From: Tachypleus tridentatus | Taxonomy: Eukaryota > Arthropoda > Merostomata > Xiphosura > Limulidae | DNA: 64,000 nt | Reading direction: 5' to 3' | Assembly: GCF_004210375.1 (NCBI RefSeq) | Contig: NC_134830.1 | Location: 69,852,326-69,916,325, forward strand | Shown: in pieces, positions 51,761 through 63,373 of the stretch | How positions within the stretch are numbered: position 1 is the stretch's first letter | Layout of the letters: each line of letters opens with the position of its first letter | The notes under the pieces: model-generated | What the model saw: the letters and a program-made list of their open reading frames with translations, nothing else | Databases searched by the model: none | Told to the model about the DNA's origin: nothing | Position numbers and translations under genes: made by a program

Positions 51761-51916
51761 ACAGTGATGGTGACACTGTCCACCTTGGAAATGTTTTTAG
51801 TTTTTTAAAGGCCATTAATTTGTTAATACCATTTAAGTTTTTTAATTTATACATTATACCTTTTTAATGTAATTCCCTTTAAAGAATCACAGTCTATCTA
51901 GTTCAATTTGAAATTA

Positions 51917-52232
51917 GAAAATGGCCTTAACATCAAATAACTCGAAACAAGGACTGGAAAGGCCAACTTCAGGTGAATAACGCTGCTGTTTGAACTACTC
52001 GTTAGTCATCCTGGCGAGTTATTATTATAATTTTGCTACACATCTTTTAAAACCTTTTTATTTCTTTCCTTTTTGAAAATGGCCATAACATCAAATAACT
52101 CGGAACCAGGACTGGAAAGGCCAACTTCAGGTGATTGATGGTGATTTTTGTACTTACTTGTTAGTCTTCCTGGCGAGTTATGATAATTACAATTGTGCTA
52201 CAGAAAGTCCTTTATGACTTGTATTTCTGTAT
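51917..52232 (+). repeat. Two tandem ~158-bp units in the LINE 3' UTR
   Basis: GAAAATGGCC at 51917 and again at 52075 opens two similar copies sharing ACATCAAATAACTCG, GGACTGGAAAGGCCAACTTC and TCCTGGCGAGTTAT. The units have diverged by substitutions and small indels, so the duplication predates much of the decay and is probably part of the element's own 3' UTR. Confidence 0.8.
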
Positions 52233-52411
52233 TTTTTCTTATTTCTGTAGACTAGATGAAAACATTGGTTTAATGCTATTTATGTTTTTTTTCTTTAATA
52301 TCCTTTTATGAATTTTACTAAATTTATTTTAATTTTAACTTTTTACCGGATGTTTGGCGCAGATAGCCTAGCTACTTTGTGCCATAAACATCAAATAAAA
52401 CCAACCAACAA

Positions 52412-53472
52412 CTTGAAGATTCAAATAGCAATAATTTTTCCACATAAACTCAGGAGTTCCAGTCTGTTACAAAATATGGAATACGAGAAATTATGTGGTT
52501 TGCATCTGTGATATTACCACTATTGCTGTATCAAATCCAGTTTCAGAATTTGGATGGCCAGTTTAGAATCAGCCAACAAAGAAGCTAACAAAGTATGTGG
52601 GAAGGTTTCATGGGAGGCATACCAAATACTATTTGAAATAATTTCCAGAGTGAATGAAGGAAAAATGAATAACAAGCTATTCATCTTGCTGCCTGTTAAA
52701 AAGGATCAGTTTTGAGAAAATTGTGTAATATTTCAGTTGAAAGCCTTAACAATTGTCAAGTACTAATAGCCATCTTGTTTAACTGGTTCAAAGTATTGCA
52801 CCAGGAAAAAGTATCCAGAGCAAATTTATATAACAGGGTAATGGGGAAAGAAGATACTTTAGCCAAAGTTGCAGATGTGGAAATGCTTGCCTAATTATCT
52901 TACATGGACAATTTTCATTAAATGATGGATTAATTATGGCGTGTGAACAATATGTATACACCAGATAGGGATGTGAGAATAAGTTGAAGAAAAGTAGGTG
53001 TACATCATTAAAGGAAGCTTTGTTGGCAATAAAAGTAGGGTAGATTAAGGATGAATATAAATAAAAGAACTAAAGATATCTTGAAGTTATGAGATCGTCA
53101 GGTTGAATAATATAAAACATTAACTTCTACCATGATAATCTAGAATAACTAAACGATCAGACAACTGATTACACAGAATTGAGGAAATAAACTTAGCCCC
53201 TGATTCTGTTGATGTCTTTCTGCATTTTGTTTCAAATTTGACTTTGTAAAGCGTTTGTACTTTCCCTACAGCATTATCGATTTTGCCTTCAAAGTAATAA
53301 TTATTTTCAATTCTTCTTTAAATAATATGTCTATTTTCTTTAACTCCCTTCTTAAATTACGTTTACGTTCTTCCTGGTATTTTTCAAGGTTTCTTTTAAT
53401 TTTAAATCTTTTTCATCTTATCCTTTTTAAATGTTCTATTTATTTATTCTAATTTTTTGTTCCTCTTCCTTG
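52412..53472. other. Unassigned DNA after the LINE
   Basis: The stretch 52500-52900 is moderately GC-richer with short open frames that I do not recognise. Confidence 0.35.
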
Positions 53473-53698
53473 GGCCTGGTTAAAGTGGTTTGTCACACCA
53501 AACATGCTCGAACTTTCAGCTGTGGAGGCGTTATAATGTTACGATCAATCCCACTATTCGTTGGTGAAAGTGTAGCCCAAGAGTTGTGGGTAGTTTGAAG
53601 ACTATCTGCCTTCCCTCAAGTCTTACACTGCTAAATTAGAGACGGCTAACGCAGCTAGCCCTCGTGTAGCTTTGCGTGAAATTCAAAAGATAAACAAA
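53473..53698 (+). mobile_element. SINE family A with most of the tRNA head deleted
   Basis: GGGCCTGGTTAAAGTGG jumps directly to TTTGTCACACCAAACATGC, removing the anticodon arm and B box. The body and tail (GCTAGCCCTCGTGTAGC) are intact. Confidence 0.88.
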
Positions 53699-56022
53699 TC
53701 TTCTTCTTTGTGTTTCTTTAAATGCTTTACCTTTTTCTGTTTGTTTTTCTTTACCCCGTTTTTTATCACATCTAGCTTGTTTCATATCTCAGTTTCTGCC
53801 TATGTTATCATCTTGAATAAAAGTTGAATTTTAGTAAAACGTCTAATGTATTTCCACCAAAATAATCCTTCTTACACAAGGGTGGGAAAAGTTTTCTTAC
53901 TTTCAACTATGAAACTGTATATAAGTTATCTGTGGAAAAGCACTCCAGAGAAATGGAGCAAGATAACATGTTATTTCAGTAATGTATATATATGATAGCC
54001 AATGAAAGAAATAATCAATATACTATTGTTGTACAAAAGTGTTTAAAACAATGATATAATTTAGCAGTTAATAACTACACTGCCTGTAGATAGTACAGTA
54101 CTTTACCGTAATAATGTTATAACAGCATGACGATTTGTTGACATTTGATTGGATATCTATGCATCGTATGTAAACAGCTACGCATTTGTTTAAACTATAC
54201 TTCAGGCAAAACTACTTCGGGATTTAATCTCCTAACATCCATTACTCACAAAATTTGTAGTTGGCATGCTCTAAAACCTCTTTAGTTATCAGCATGCTTA
54301 TTACGATTCGCACAATGTATGTCAGTTTTTGATTTCGCAAATTATAAATCGATTTCAAGCATTCTGCGTTTGGGCCTGACTGTAATTCAAAGTTCAGTCC
54401 AAATAACAATAACAACTCTCTTAATTTATTATTTTAACATTTCTACAAACTTAAACAATGTGGTAACTTTTCTTTACAAATGACGCCAACTGCACTATAT
54501 TAACATGAATAATAACCTTATATGTATTTCACGAGTGCTCATTCAAGTAATTCAATATGCACAATAGCTGACACAGACCCAAACACTTCACTGAAACCAA
54601 CTGCACTATATTAACACGAATAATAACCTTATATGTATTTCACGAGTGCTCATTCAAGTAATTCAATATGCACAATAGCTGACACAGACCCAAACACTTC
54701 ACTGAAAACAAACGTTGGCTGAAATTATAATACGCTCTGACTGACTTACTCTAGAGGCTAAAAACAGCAACTATTTTAAAACAACTCTGATGTTCATGGT
54801 CTACCTTTAAATTTACTAGAAAACTTGAAGCCAAATCATTAAACGTTTGGTCTTAGCATTGCCATTATGACTACCTAGCTAACAAACAAATATTAACATA
54901 AAAATATAGCTTCAAATACTATTATTATTACTTGTAAGGTTTATATAATTATATACATTTATTATTTTGATCAATGACTAAGCATTTAACATTACCTTTC
55001 AGTACGTTTTAATACGCAACATGCTTTTACATTATTGTAGTATTATATTGTTTTCGACTACTATTATTTGAAATAATCATTCTTATAACCTGGAATGCAC
55101 ATGTATCTTTGAAGGAGGCGTGACATGAAAAGTAAGATAAAATAAAGAATAAGAAAGCATTTCGTAGAAGCTTTTTGTCATTTTTGTAGAGTAAGTATGT
55201 TGCCATATTTTAACACAAGGTAGCACTATTTCATCACATCGTATGTAAAGAATTTACAACGAAATTAAGTAGACCGAAATGTTTTGCTAATTTACCAGTA
55301 AGATTTTAGTTTTTATTTCTAACTCGAAATTAAATATTATGTTAATATATATCTAATCAAATCGACAGTGTACTGTGTTAAACTAGCATTTAATAAGAGT
55401 GTAACTAAAATTTAGCCATTATACAGTACAGTTATCATACTTATTAATATACAATAAATTGTTAATTACGCTTTTGTTTAATAAATTTTAATGCATTATA
55501 TATTTACAATATCTGTAACTTCAGTTTCACACTAAAGTTAGCGTTTGTACTTTGACAGCTTAAATTTACTGGAGGAACGGTGCCCAATCCAAATTTTCGG
55601 AACACTAAATGCATTTAAATAATTAAACGAAGTACTCTTGTGCGCAAAACTTGAAAAATAAATTTATTTTTACTCTGAAATTAAAAACATATGTTTAATA
55701 ATAATGTAATTAATCATTTATCTATTGTATAATTTATTGCAGAATATATCTTTTGCAGTGATGGAACCCAGTCAATGAAATTAGACATTCTGATTGTTAT
55801 AAGTAGATACATTAGGAAGGCATATTTGATAATTAGCTATACGGTATAATGGTGACCATGTTGATTTTTAGTTCAGCTTTAGGCTCATAGCTTCTTTTTC
55901 TCTAATCAGAAATTATGATCATTTATAAGTCTTGAGTGCTATAGTTATGTTAGACAGAAGCCTTGGGCTAAGGAGATTTTATTTTCTTTCTTAATTATGA
56001 GCTCATAATTCATGTGGCCTAT
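53699..56022. other. AT-rich DNA, only the 111-bp duplication recognised
   Basis: No coding or RNA signal apart from the duplicated unit at 54486-54707. Confidence 0.45.
54486..54707. repeat. Tandem duplication, 2 x 111 bp, almost identical
   Basis: Copies at 54486-54596 and 54597-54707 each start CCAACTGCACTATATTAACA/C. I see one substitution (ATGAAT versus ACGAAT) apart from the junction, so it is a recent event. No gene or element is recognised in the unit. Confidence 0.95.
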
Positions 56023-56155
56023 AACTGTAGTGACTGTAAATACAAGACATGTAACTATTGTTGAAAAAACCTATCAACAGAATGTTGGTTTTAATAACTG
56101 TAGTGACTATGTAAATACAAGACATGGAACTACTTTTTAAGAACCTCTAAACAGA
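56023..56155. repeat. Diverged ~73-bp tandem duplication
   Basis: AACTGTAGTGACTGTAAATA at 56023 recurs as AACTGTAGTGACTATGTAAA at 56096, followed by similar ACAAGACATG and CTATCAACAG/CTCTAAACAG blocks. It lies just beyond the 3' end of the CR1 element. Confidence 0.7.
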
Positions 56156-56539
56156 AAGGATGTATTGGTATAACTTGGGACATTTGGGTTCATCTCAACT
56201 GTTCCACACTCTAAGATAATTTAAAACTTAAAGCTATCTCTTATAATTCATATAGTTATCAAGCTTTTTCTTAGACTCATTTAAATTTATTGCTTCCATA
56301 GCATCTGAGGGCAACCCATTCCAAAGGTTAACCACCATGTTAGAAAAATAAAACTGCCTTAGCTGAAGATAATTTCTACCTTGCCCAAATTTATGCTCAT
56401 GTCTCTTAGTCCTACTCTTCTTACTGTTTAAATATGAAAAAGATGATGCATCAACACCATCAATTAATTCCCTTTACAATTTTAAACACCTCAATCATAT
56501 CCTTTCTAACTTTTTCAATAGAAAACAATTTGTGTTATT

Positions 56540-57440
56540 TTATCCTTTCCTCATGCAACAATCTTTCCATTTGAAGCACCATTTTAGAATCTCTGTCTGA
56601 ACCCTTTCCAACGATTCAGTACCTTTTCTGAAGTGAGGAACCCTAGACTGAACACAATATTCCAAACATGGCCTAACCAGTGACCTGTACAATGAACTTA
56701 CAATCTTTTTAGACTTGTATTCAATATTTTTGTAGATACAATCTAAAATTTTATGTCCCACCACTAGCAACAGCAAACTGCATGGGCTGCTTTAGAAACC
56801 GATTGACTATTACATAAAGATTCCTTTCATTGATGATACTGTTAAGGTTATTTTCATCTCAGTTATTCTTACAATTCAAATTATCATAACTCATTTGCAT
56901 TATATTGCATTTGTTATAATTAAAACCAACCTACCATTTATAAATGATTAAATCCTTTTGTAAAGCAGGAGCATCCTCTTCACAGCTAGTAATATTCAAG
57001 ACCTTGATACCTTTAGCAAATTTAAGTAATTTATTGACTATTCTTTCATGTGTGTCATTGACGTAAATAAAAAAGAGCCAGGGTACCCCACTTGTGACAT
57101 TAATCCAGTTTGACTGAACTGTATTTTTAAGAACCCTTTGCTTTCTTCCAGTCAGCTATTCTTTTATCCAATTTGCTAACTTATCCCCATACCTATGAAA
57201 GCAGTGTTTTTTTTGGGGGAGGGGATAATTTTTTTACCTCCCTTGAAAAGAGGAGTTACATTAGCTAACTTCCAACCATCTTGTATCTGCCCACTATTCA
57301 AGGACTGGCAAAAAGTAGTTGTAAGTTGCTCGTATATCCAATCTTTAACTTCCTTCAAAACTCTTGGGGAAATATTATCTGGCCCAAGATATTTGTTTTT
57401 TAAACTTTCCACTTTTTACTTAACCAGCTCAGAATTAATG
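56540..57440 (-). pseudogene. CR1 reverse transcriptase, broken
   Basis: Minus-strand 57412-57176 reads LGPDNISPRVLKEVKDWIYE and WKLANVTPLFKGGKK, the RT finger. Further down come LANWIKE, GRKQRVLKN, and VTSGVPWLFFIYVND, where part of the usual SGVPQGSVLGP segment is deleted. The catalytic FADD box reads FAKG (about 57010-57020), so the active site is lost. Minus 56776-56540 reads IVSSLYRSLVRPCLEYCVQS and ESLERVQTEI, the conserved post-RT region. Confidence 0.85.
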
Positions 57441-58977
57441 CAGTCATCTTATTTCATTTCATTTCCATTTATCAACTGTTCAAGTTGTGGAAAACTGTTT
57501 AAATCTTCATTAGTAAAAACTAAAGAAAAGCAAAATTTAATAATCCACCTGTCTCATAATAATCAGACTTCCTATATTATCCCTCAAGGTTTTTATCCCT
57601 ATTCTATTTTGTTTACTTTTAATGTATTTAAAGAAATCCATACTGTTAATATTTACATTTTCAGACAAATTTTTTCTCTCGCATCCTTTCTGATGCCCTA
57701 ATTTTCTGCTTCACCAACACCCTTGATATTCTGTAATCTTCTAAGTCTCCTATCATACCAGTCAATTTAAATTTCTTAAATTTTTTTATGCTCTTTTCTT
57801 TAATTTTCATCTCTTTAAAATCGTTGCGAGTCAACCTGGTTTTTTTTTTTACTTGTAGCTACCCTTTTCTATCCATAAGGAATATGTTTCTTTGAGTATT
57901 AAAAATTTGTTTAAAAATTTTCCACATCTGATCAGTGTCTCCAAATGATTCAGCTGTCCAATGTATAACAGATAATTCTTGTCACACTGCTTCTAAATTT
58001 GCTTTTTTGGAATTTGTAACTAAAATATCTTTATTCCTTATCTCGATGTGCAGCAAAACATTGAACATAAATAATGGAGTAATGATCACTTGCTCTCAGA
58101 TGTTCTCCATTTTATACCTTCTCAATTCATTTCTGTATTTGAAGTTAATAATAAATCTGAAATAGGATTGTTTATAGAAGGTTCCCAGACTGATTGGTGA
58201 AGAAAGCCATCCTGAATAGTTTTCCCAAACCTTTCTCTCTACTGATTTTACTCTAGCATTTCTTAGTCTATATACCTTAAATTAAAATTGCCCACTGTTG
58301 TGACTTCATTAACAGCTGAAATATTAATCTCATTGTAAAGTTCTCACTAATTTCATTAATATCATTTGGTGGTCTGTAAAAAATTCCCATTCAAAGCTTT
58401 CTCCTTTATCTGCTAATATAAACCCAAATGGATTCAGTCATCTTTTTATTACTTATAATATCCTTAACTTAACAGGATGCGATTCACATTTTAAATATAA
58501 AGCCACCCCATCTTTAATGCTCTATACCTTGTAAGTGCTGTATTTCAAAGATCTTCCATCAATCATATATGTTTAACCATATTTCAGTTATTCCCCTTGC
58601 ATCAAAATCCTCTATTTTTATTAATGCTTTAAAGTCATGTATTTTATTCCTTATACTTCTAGCATCACAGTAGTAACAATTAAGCCTACTCTTATAACTA
58701 TTTCTGTACTAATTTTATATGCTAAATTTTCTTCTGCCTCTTATTGTTTTAGCATTTAGTTTTTCCTGGCTCTTATCACTGTCTAGTCCTAGTTTAAATT
58801 TTCCCTTACAGCTGTATTATTAGCCTTAGCAAACAAACCAGTCCCTACTCTATTTAAATGTAAAACATCCATTCCTTAAAGCTCTTTTTCAATTTAACTG
58901 ATCTCATACGTCCAATCAGCCTATCTGCTCATCCTTATATACTAACTTAAGCCTTACATTTAGCTTTAATGACCTAC

Positions 58978-59295
58978 TTATAATTTCATTTCCACAGGTA
59001 GTATCCCTGAAAAAATTAAGTTATGACCATTTTCTTGAAATGCCTTTATCAACCATTTGTACTTAATTATCTTCTCGGACTTACCTTTTCCTATATCGTT
59101 AGCCCTTACATGCACCACAAAAACTGCTTCTCTGCTCTTCCCCTTTATTATATTTCCTGCTCTGTCAGCTATATCATTCACTTGTGCTTCTTGTTTGTAC
59201 AGTTTGATTATTTTCTTCCTATTTACCCCACACAATATTCTGTTCACATACGTTATTAAGGAATCACCTATAACTATAGCCCTTTTCATCCACAT
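58978..59295 (-). pseudogene. CR1 ORF1 fragment with esterase (SGNH hydrolase-like) domain
   Basis: The open frame reads AIVIGDSLITYVNRILCG, containing the GDS nucleophile block, then AVFVVHVRANDIGKGKSE, corresponding to the GxND block with Gly replaced by Arg, and LIFSGILPVE. Upstream coding-like sequence continues to about 59400. In CR1 elements this domain belongs to ORF1; its exact role in transposition is not settled. The following ORF1 part is broken by stops. Confidence 0.75.
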
Positions 59296-59563
59296 TCTTC
59301 TCTGGCTCTTTTTTGCTTCCCTCCAATACTTCCTTTGCAGAATCCAAGGGTTGAAATTTGTTGCTTATGGTTGGGCATTTGAACGTAACCTGCAGGAACT
59401 GTATGTACTTAAAATTGTGACTAGTCTTCACAATTTACTAAAAGTACAACTAACATAATGTGTAAGTACAACAAAGGATCTGTTGATCCTTTTTGGGTGT
59501 CCCATCCTCTAAGCTAAACTAAAAAAAAACAAGAAAAATTTTTTAAAATCAATCCATATCACT

Positions 59564-59582
59564 CATATATATATATATATAT
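59564..59582. repeat. (AT)n microsatellite between two CR1 copies
   Basis: TA run at the border of the two CR1-like fragments. It might be the expanded 3' tail of the upstream copy. Confidence 0.8.
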
Positions 59583-60063
59583 CAAGCTTTCTTTTAAATT
59601 CACTCAAATTTACTGCTTCCACAACATTTGAAGGTAACCATTCAATAAGCCAACCAACTTGTTTAAAAAATAAAATTGTTTCAGCTGGAGATGGCTTTTA
59701 GGCTTGTCTAAAACTATATTTGTCCCCTAGTTCTGTATTTCTCATTGTTAAGTATTAAAAATGTTGATGCATCAACATTATCAGTTTCTTTTACAGCCTT
59801 AAAACCTCTTCAGTCAGATTCCTCTAACTCTTCTTTTTTCAAGAGAAAATAATTTCAAAAATATTAATCTCTTTTCATATGACAACCCCTTCATCCCAGA
59901 CACCCTTCTTGTAACCTTTCTCTGAACCATTTCTAACAATTCAATGTTTTTCCAAAGTTAAGGAGCACAAGACTGAACACAATCCTCCAAATATGGCCTG
60001 ACCAGTGACCTATACAATGACATATACTAGATGTCTTAGTCTTCAAACTAAAATACTGCTAGC
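59580..60063 (-). mobile_element. Second CR1-like fragment (RT C-terminal part)
   Basis: This block is recognisably similar to 56250-56700 (the CR1 post-RT and C-terminal coding region) on the same strand but more diverged and full of stops. Its 3' end abuts the 5' end of the neighbouring CR1 copy, separated by about 100 bp holding an (AT)n run. Confidence 0.7.
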
Positions 60064-63000
60064 ACCAAATGAGCTACACATAACTGAAGACTTTGTTTTG
60101 TTTTAACTTCTTTTTATATATAATTATTCAATAGCATTTCAAAAGTTATTAATCTATAGTGTGACAATCAGCCAAGGGCTATTATGTAGTAAATTAAAAT
60201 AAAAAAAACAACAAATTTTCCTGGCTATTTTAGTACTGGCAGATAAGTTGTTCCAGCCATGAAGGTAGTGCCTTAAAGGTAATAAAGCTAATAGAGCTTA
60301 AGGTGTTATTTATAGACACTGTGTGTCAAGGGTGTGCACTTGGTATTTCTACATTTATTAACCACTACATTGTTATTGTTCATATAATAATCCTTGAGAT
60401 GATAATATTTATTAATAGCTGTTAAACCACTCAAACTTTTCTATTTATGGAATTACTTGTCCATGTAAAGAATGAGGTTGTGGCAGTCCCATTCATATAT
60501 GGAAACAGCCATACCTGCTATAAGCCGAAGCACTGTGCACTTAAATGTATTTTTGTTTGATTTCAAAGAGTGATAAAATCATCTTATATTAGTGTGCAAA
60601 ATTATATAGTTAATAGTTTGTGAAAGCCAAATTTCAAGATAACTGTTATGAGTTGTATGCAATTATTGTCTATGGCATTTCTGTACGTAAAGGAACAACA
60701 TGGATTATCATACTGTAGCAGTTTTTTAAAATGGGAAAAATTAATTGCATATTATGAAAAAGGGCCTTTCAAGGTTGAAAATTCACTGTTTACAGATTTA
60801 AATATTGTTTTACTAGGCAGCATTAGGATTCAGCTAAGCCATGTAAAATGTCATATCTTTCCTAATTGATACAGAGACATAAAGTGAAATTGAATGCATT
60901 TGGTTCATTTTAGCAATTCTGTATCAACTCTGAGATTTTATAAGTTTAGAATTTTTAATAAAGTCCATATTACAGATGTTTATTAATTACAGAGCAAAAA
61001 ATGCAATATTAGACTCCTTCCCTGAAAAAGGATATTGAATTTCTAGAAAGAGTTAAGAGGAGGGATACTAGAATGATTCCATTAAATTAATGGAAAGGGC
61101 ATTTTATGCTGATTGGTAAGATCTTTTAACACACTTTCTATTGAGAAAAAACTGTACTTGCTGAGGGTTACAAGATTATCCAAAAGGACTGATAGGATAA
61201 AAACCTCTGATTATTTTGTGCTCTATTCTGAATACAAGAAGAAACACGTTTAAGAAAAGATAGGCCAGGCTTTAGTTAATTACACATTTATTAGACATTT
61301 TGGAGCATACCTCTGTGCATGTGTAACTGTTCACAGTTTATAGTTACAACGCTCCTTTCTGTGTGTTGAAGTTTCTAGAATGTACTAGAACATGGAGAAT
61401 GATTTAGAAATTTGTGAAGTAAAAACTTGTGACAAATCATAATAATTTTCCAGTAAATCAAGTTAGAAATTGGGCCTATAAATAAATTCTATAAACATCT
61501 AATCTAAGAAAAAAAATGTTGCCAAGTAACTTGTGTGGTGACACAAATATTTAAGTTTTTCAGACTTATTTGTCTATTTAGGATCAACAAATATATAATA
61601 TGTAATATATAACTGCAAGAAAATATACAATAGCTTGCATCATATCAAACAGTAAACTATTTTTAACTTAATAACTGAGAGAAACTTGTATAACCTTTGA
61701 ATTAAGAACTTATATCATTCCACGAATTGGAAACAAAGTTTTTGCTATTATATGAAATACTTAAAATGGAAAATTTTCAATTCGTATCTGTAGCTATTAA
61801 CTATCAGTATAGGAATTTGGAGTGAACGAACAAACAGTTTTTTGGACTACTAATAAGCATTGTTTTCATGAGCTACCATAGCTAATTGTACATAGATTAT
61901 TAGCAAATACTTTTTAACACACTGTCATAACATACTGAAAAGCATATAATAGCCATGTATTTTGTTTTTAGCAAAATGTGAATGGGATAATATTGTACTA
62001 TTCAACCCTGTACTAGTCACATCCTAAAATTATGATCTAAAAATTTAAATTTTTCTAGATTTTATTTATGTTGATGTAAGTAAAAATTCTTCAAAAAACT
62101 GTGGCTGTTTATTTACATCTACGTATTCCTGTCAAGTTTTATATGGTACATAAACCAAAGAATTCAAATAAGAATTAGTTTACTTGGTATATGGTTCAAA
62201 ATAGTTAATAATGGGATTTACATACATGCACAATTTTAGTAATGAGTACGTAGTATCCAGTTTACTTCTAAAATTTGCATGAGTATTTTTTTCAACTTAT
62301 TCACGATTAGCTTCTCATTACTTGAGTTAGTTATATGAGTAAATAAATATATATAAATACACACATACATGTATCTAAGGAAAATGCATCATAAACGTAA
62401 GTGGACTCCATTAAGAAATTGTTGGTAATATTCATTGAAAGGTATTGTATTTTGTTACATTTGAACCTAGTTGTTGCTCTACATATTTATTGTTAAACAA
62501 AGAGGAATTAATAGGACTTGCGAGTCCTACTATCTTGAAAAAAAAAAATTGGAGCATTGTTACAATAGCTAGTAAGAGAAGAATGATCTGCAGTAGTTCT
62601 GTCATTTGTTTGTTTTCTTGCCAAGTTTGCATTTTGTGAAGACAAAACTTGTGACATAGTTTTGTTTAAAAACGAATTGACAAATTAATTGGTAGTTATG
62701 TCAAAAGTAAAACTTTTGTCAGTAAAGAAATTCATGTTCAGTAACCAACATGTTTAATGCATTTGAAAATTTATTTCTGTGTTATGTTTTAATGCTAAGA
62801 TTTTTATTTTTAATGATCTGTTTACACTGTATGTGTATGTGTTGTGTATATATAATGTAGCAATACAAATACGCTATTGAAAGTATATGAACATTTAAAG
62901 ACAAAAAATATGAGAGAACCTATCTACAGTATTTTTTACTTGCCATATAATTGGAACTTGTTGAAAACAAAATAATCTTTAATATCTGTGTCTGTTTCAT

Positions 63001-63120
63001 GTATTTTATAAGTGAAGTGCTAATAGTGTATAAATTAAATTAGTGTCACACATTTAAAGTTAAATTATTCAATTAAAGTATGTTAAATGATTTTTTTTCT
63101 CTTTTTTTCTAAATTAATAG
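60064..63120. other. Nothing recognised; likely 5' intron or promoter region of the right-edge gene
   Basis: AT-rich. No CpG-rich block that would mark a promoter was found before the exon at 63121. Confidence 0.35.
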
Positions 63121-63373
63121 CCATGAGTAAGTTTACCAACATAAGCAAAGCTCTCCAAGAGTTGAGCTTCTCCCATGGTGTGGTGTTTCATCCAAGAAAT
63201 ATTAAATATCACAGGACGCTGATTTTAGGCACTGTCATACCTTCAAGATGGAGTGCAGTTCGATATTATAAGAATTTTGGACATCAGAAACCAAAACCAC
63301 CTTCTCGATTCACTTTGTTCTATTATACTCTCCTTTCATCTCTTTTGATAGTTTCATGTCTTGACTTTCAGTG
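63121..63373 (+). CDS. First coding exon of an unrecognised protein with a C-proximal hydrophobic segment
   Basis: A long pyrimidine tract ending in TTAATAG (63119-63120) is followed by CC and an ATG at 63123. The frame stays open for 83 codons to a textbook donor, GTG|GTAAGT (donor GT at 63374-63375), leaving a split codon TG|N. The protein begins MSKFTNISKALQELSF, has a basic/aromatic middle (PSRWSAVRYYKNFG, then HQKPKPPSR), and then a hydrophobic stretch at residues about 63-81 (TLFYYTLLSSLLIVSCL) that could be a membrane helix. Codon use is balanced, unlike the surrounding AT-rich noise. I do not recognise the family. The basic segment before the hydrophobic helix would suit a small ER or mitochondrial membrane protein, but that is inference. 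The remaining exons would lie beyond 64000, and an upstream 5' UTR exon is expected. Confidence 0.6.

Larger units (their letters stand above)
46562..52411 (+). mobile_element. Near full-length, decayed non-LTR retrotransposon with RNase H (I/Jockey-group type)
   Basis: About 5.85 kb, GC-richer than its surroundings, in the order GC-rich 5' UTR (46562-47012), ORF1 with zinc knuckles, ORF2 with endonuclease, reverse transcriptase, RNase H and a C-terminal CCHC segment, then a 3' UTR with a duplicated 158-bp unit. It ends in a tail GGCGCAGATAGCC..TTTGTGCC..CAACCAAC (52356-52411). TTGAAG occurs at both outer edges (about 46562 and 52413), a possible but very short target-site duplication. The element has many stops and frameshifts and has lost catalytic residues in endonuclease, RT and RNase H. 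Similar elements are common in chelicerate genomes, often annotated as mobile element jockey; RNase H suggests the I group. Confidence 0.85.
56200..59480 (-). mobile_element. Decayed CR1-like non-LTR retrotransposon
   Basis: Reading the minus strand from about 59480 down to 56200 gives, in order: an ORF1 with an SGNH-type esterase domain, an endonuclease-like stretch (about 58250-58600, with VGNFN where VGDFN is expected), reverse transcriptase (about 56540-57440), and the typical CR1/L2 C-terminus (RQFYFSNMVVNLWNGLPSDA, about 56290-56360). An esterase in ORF1 is a known hallmark of CR1-like elements. Many stops and frameshifts make it non-functional. Outer edges are approximate and no target-site duplication was identified. 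Confidence 0.85.

Noticed and set aside
57195..57701. 168-codon plus-strand open frame
   Set aside because: It is antisense to the CR1 reverse transcriptase, whose motifs are clear on the minus strand.
59057..59458. 133-codon plus-strand open frame
   Set aside because: Antisense shadow of the CR1 esterase ORF1.
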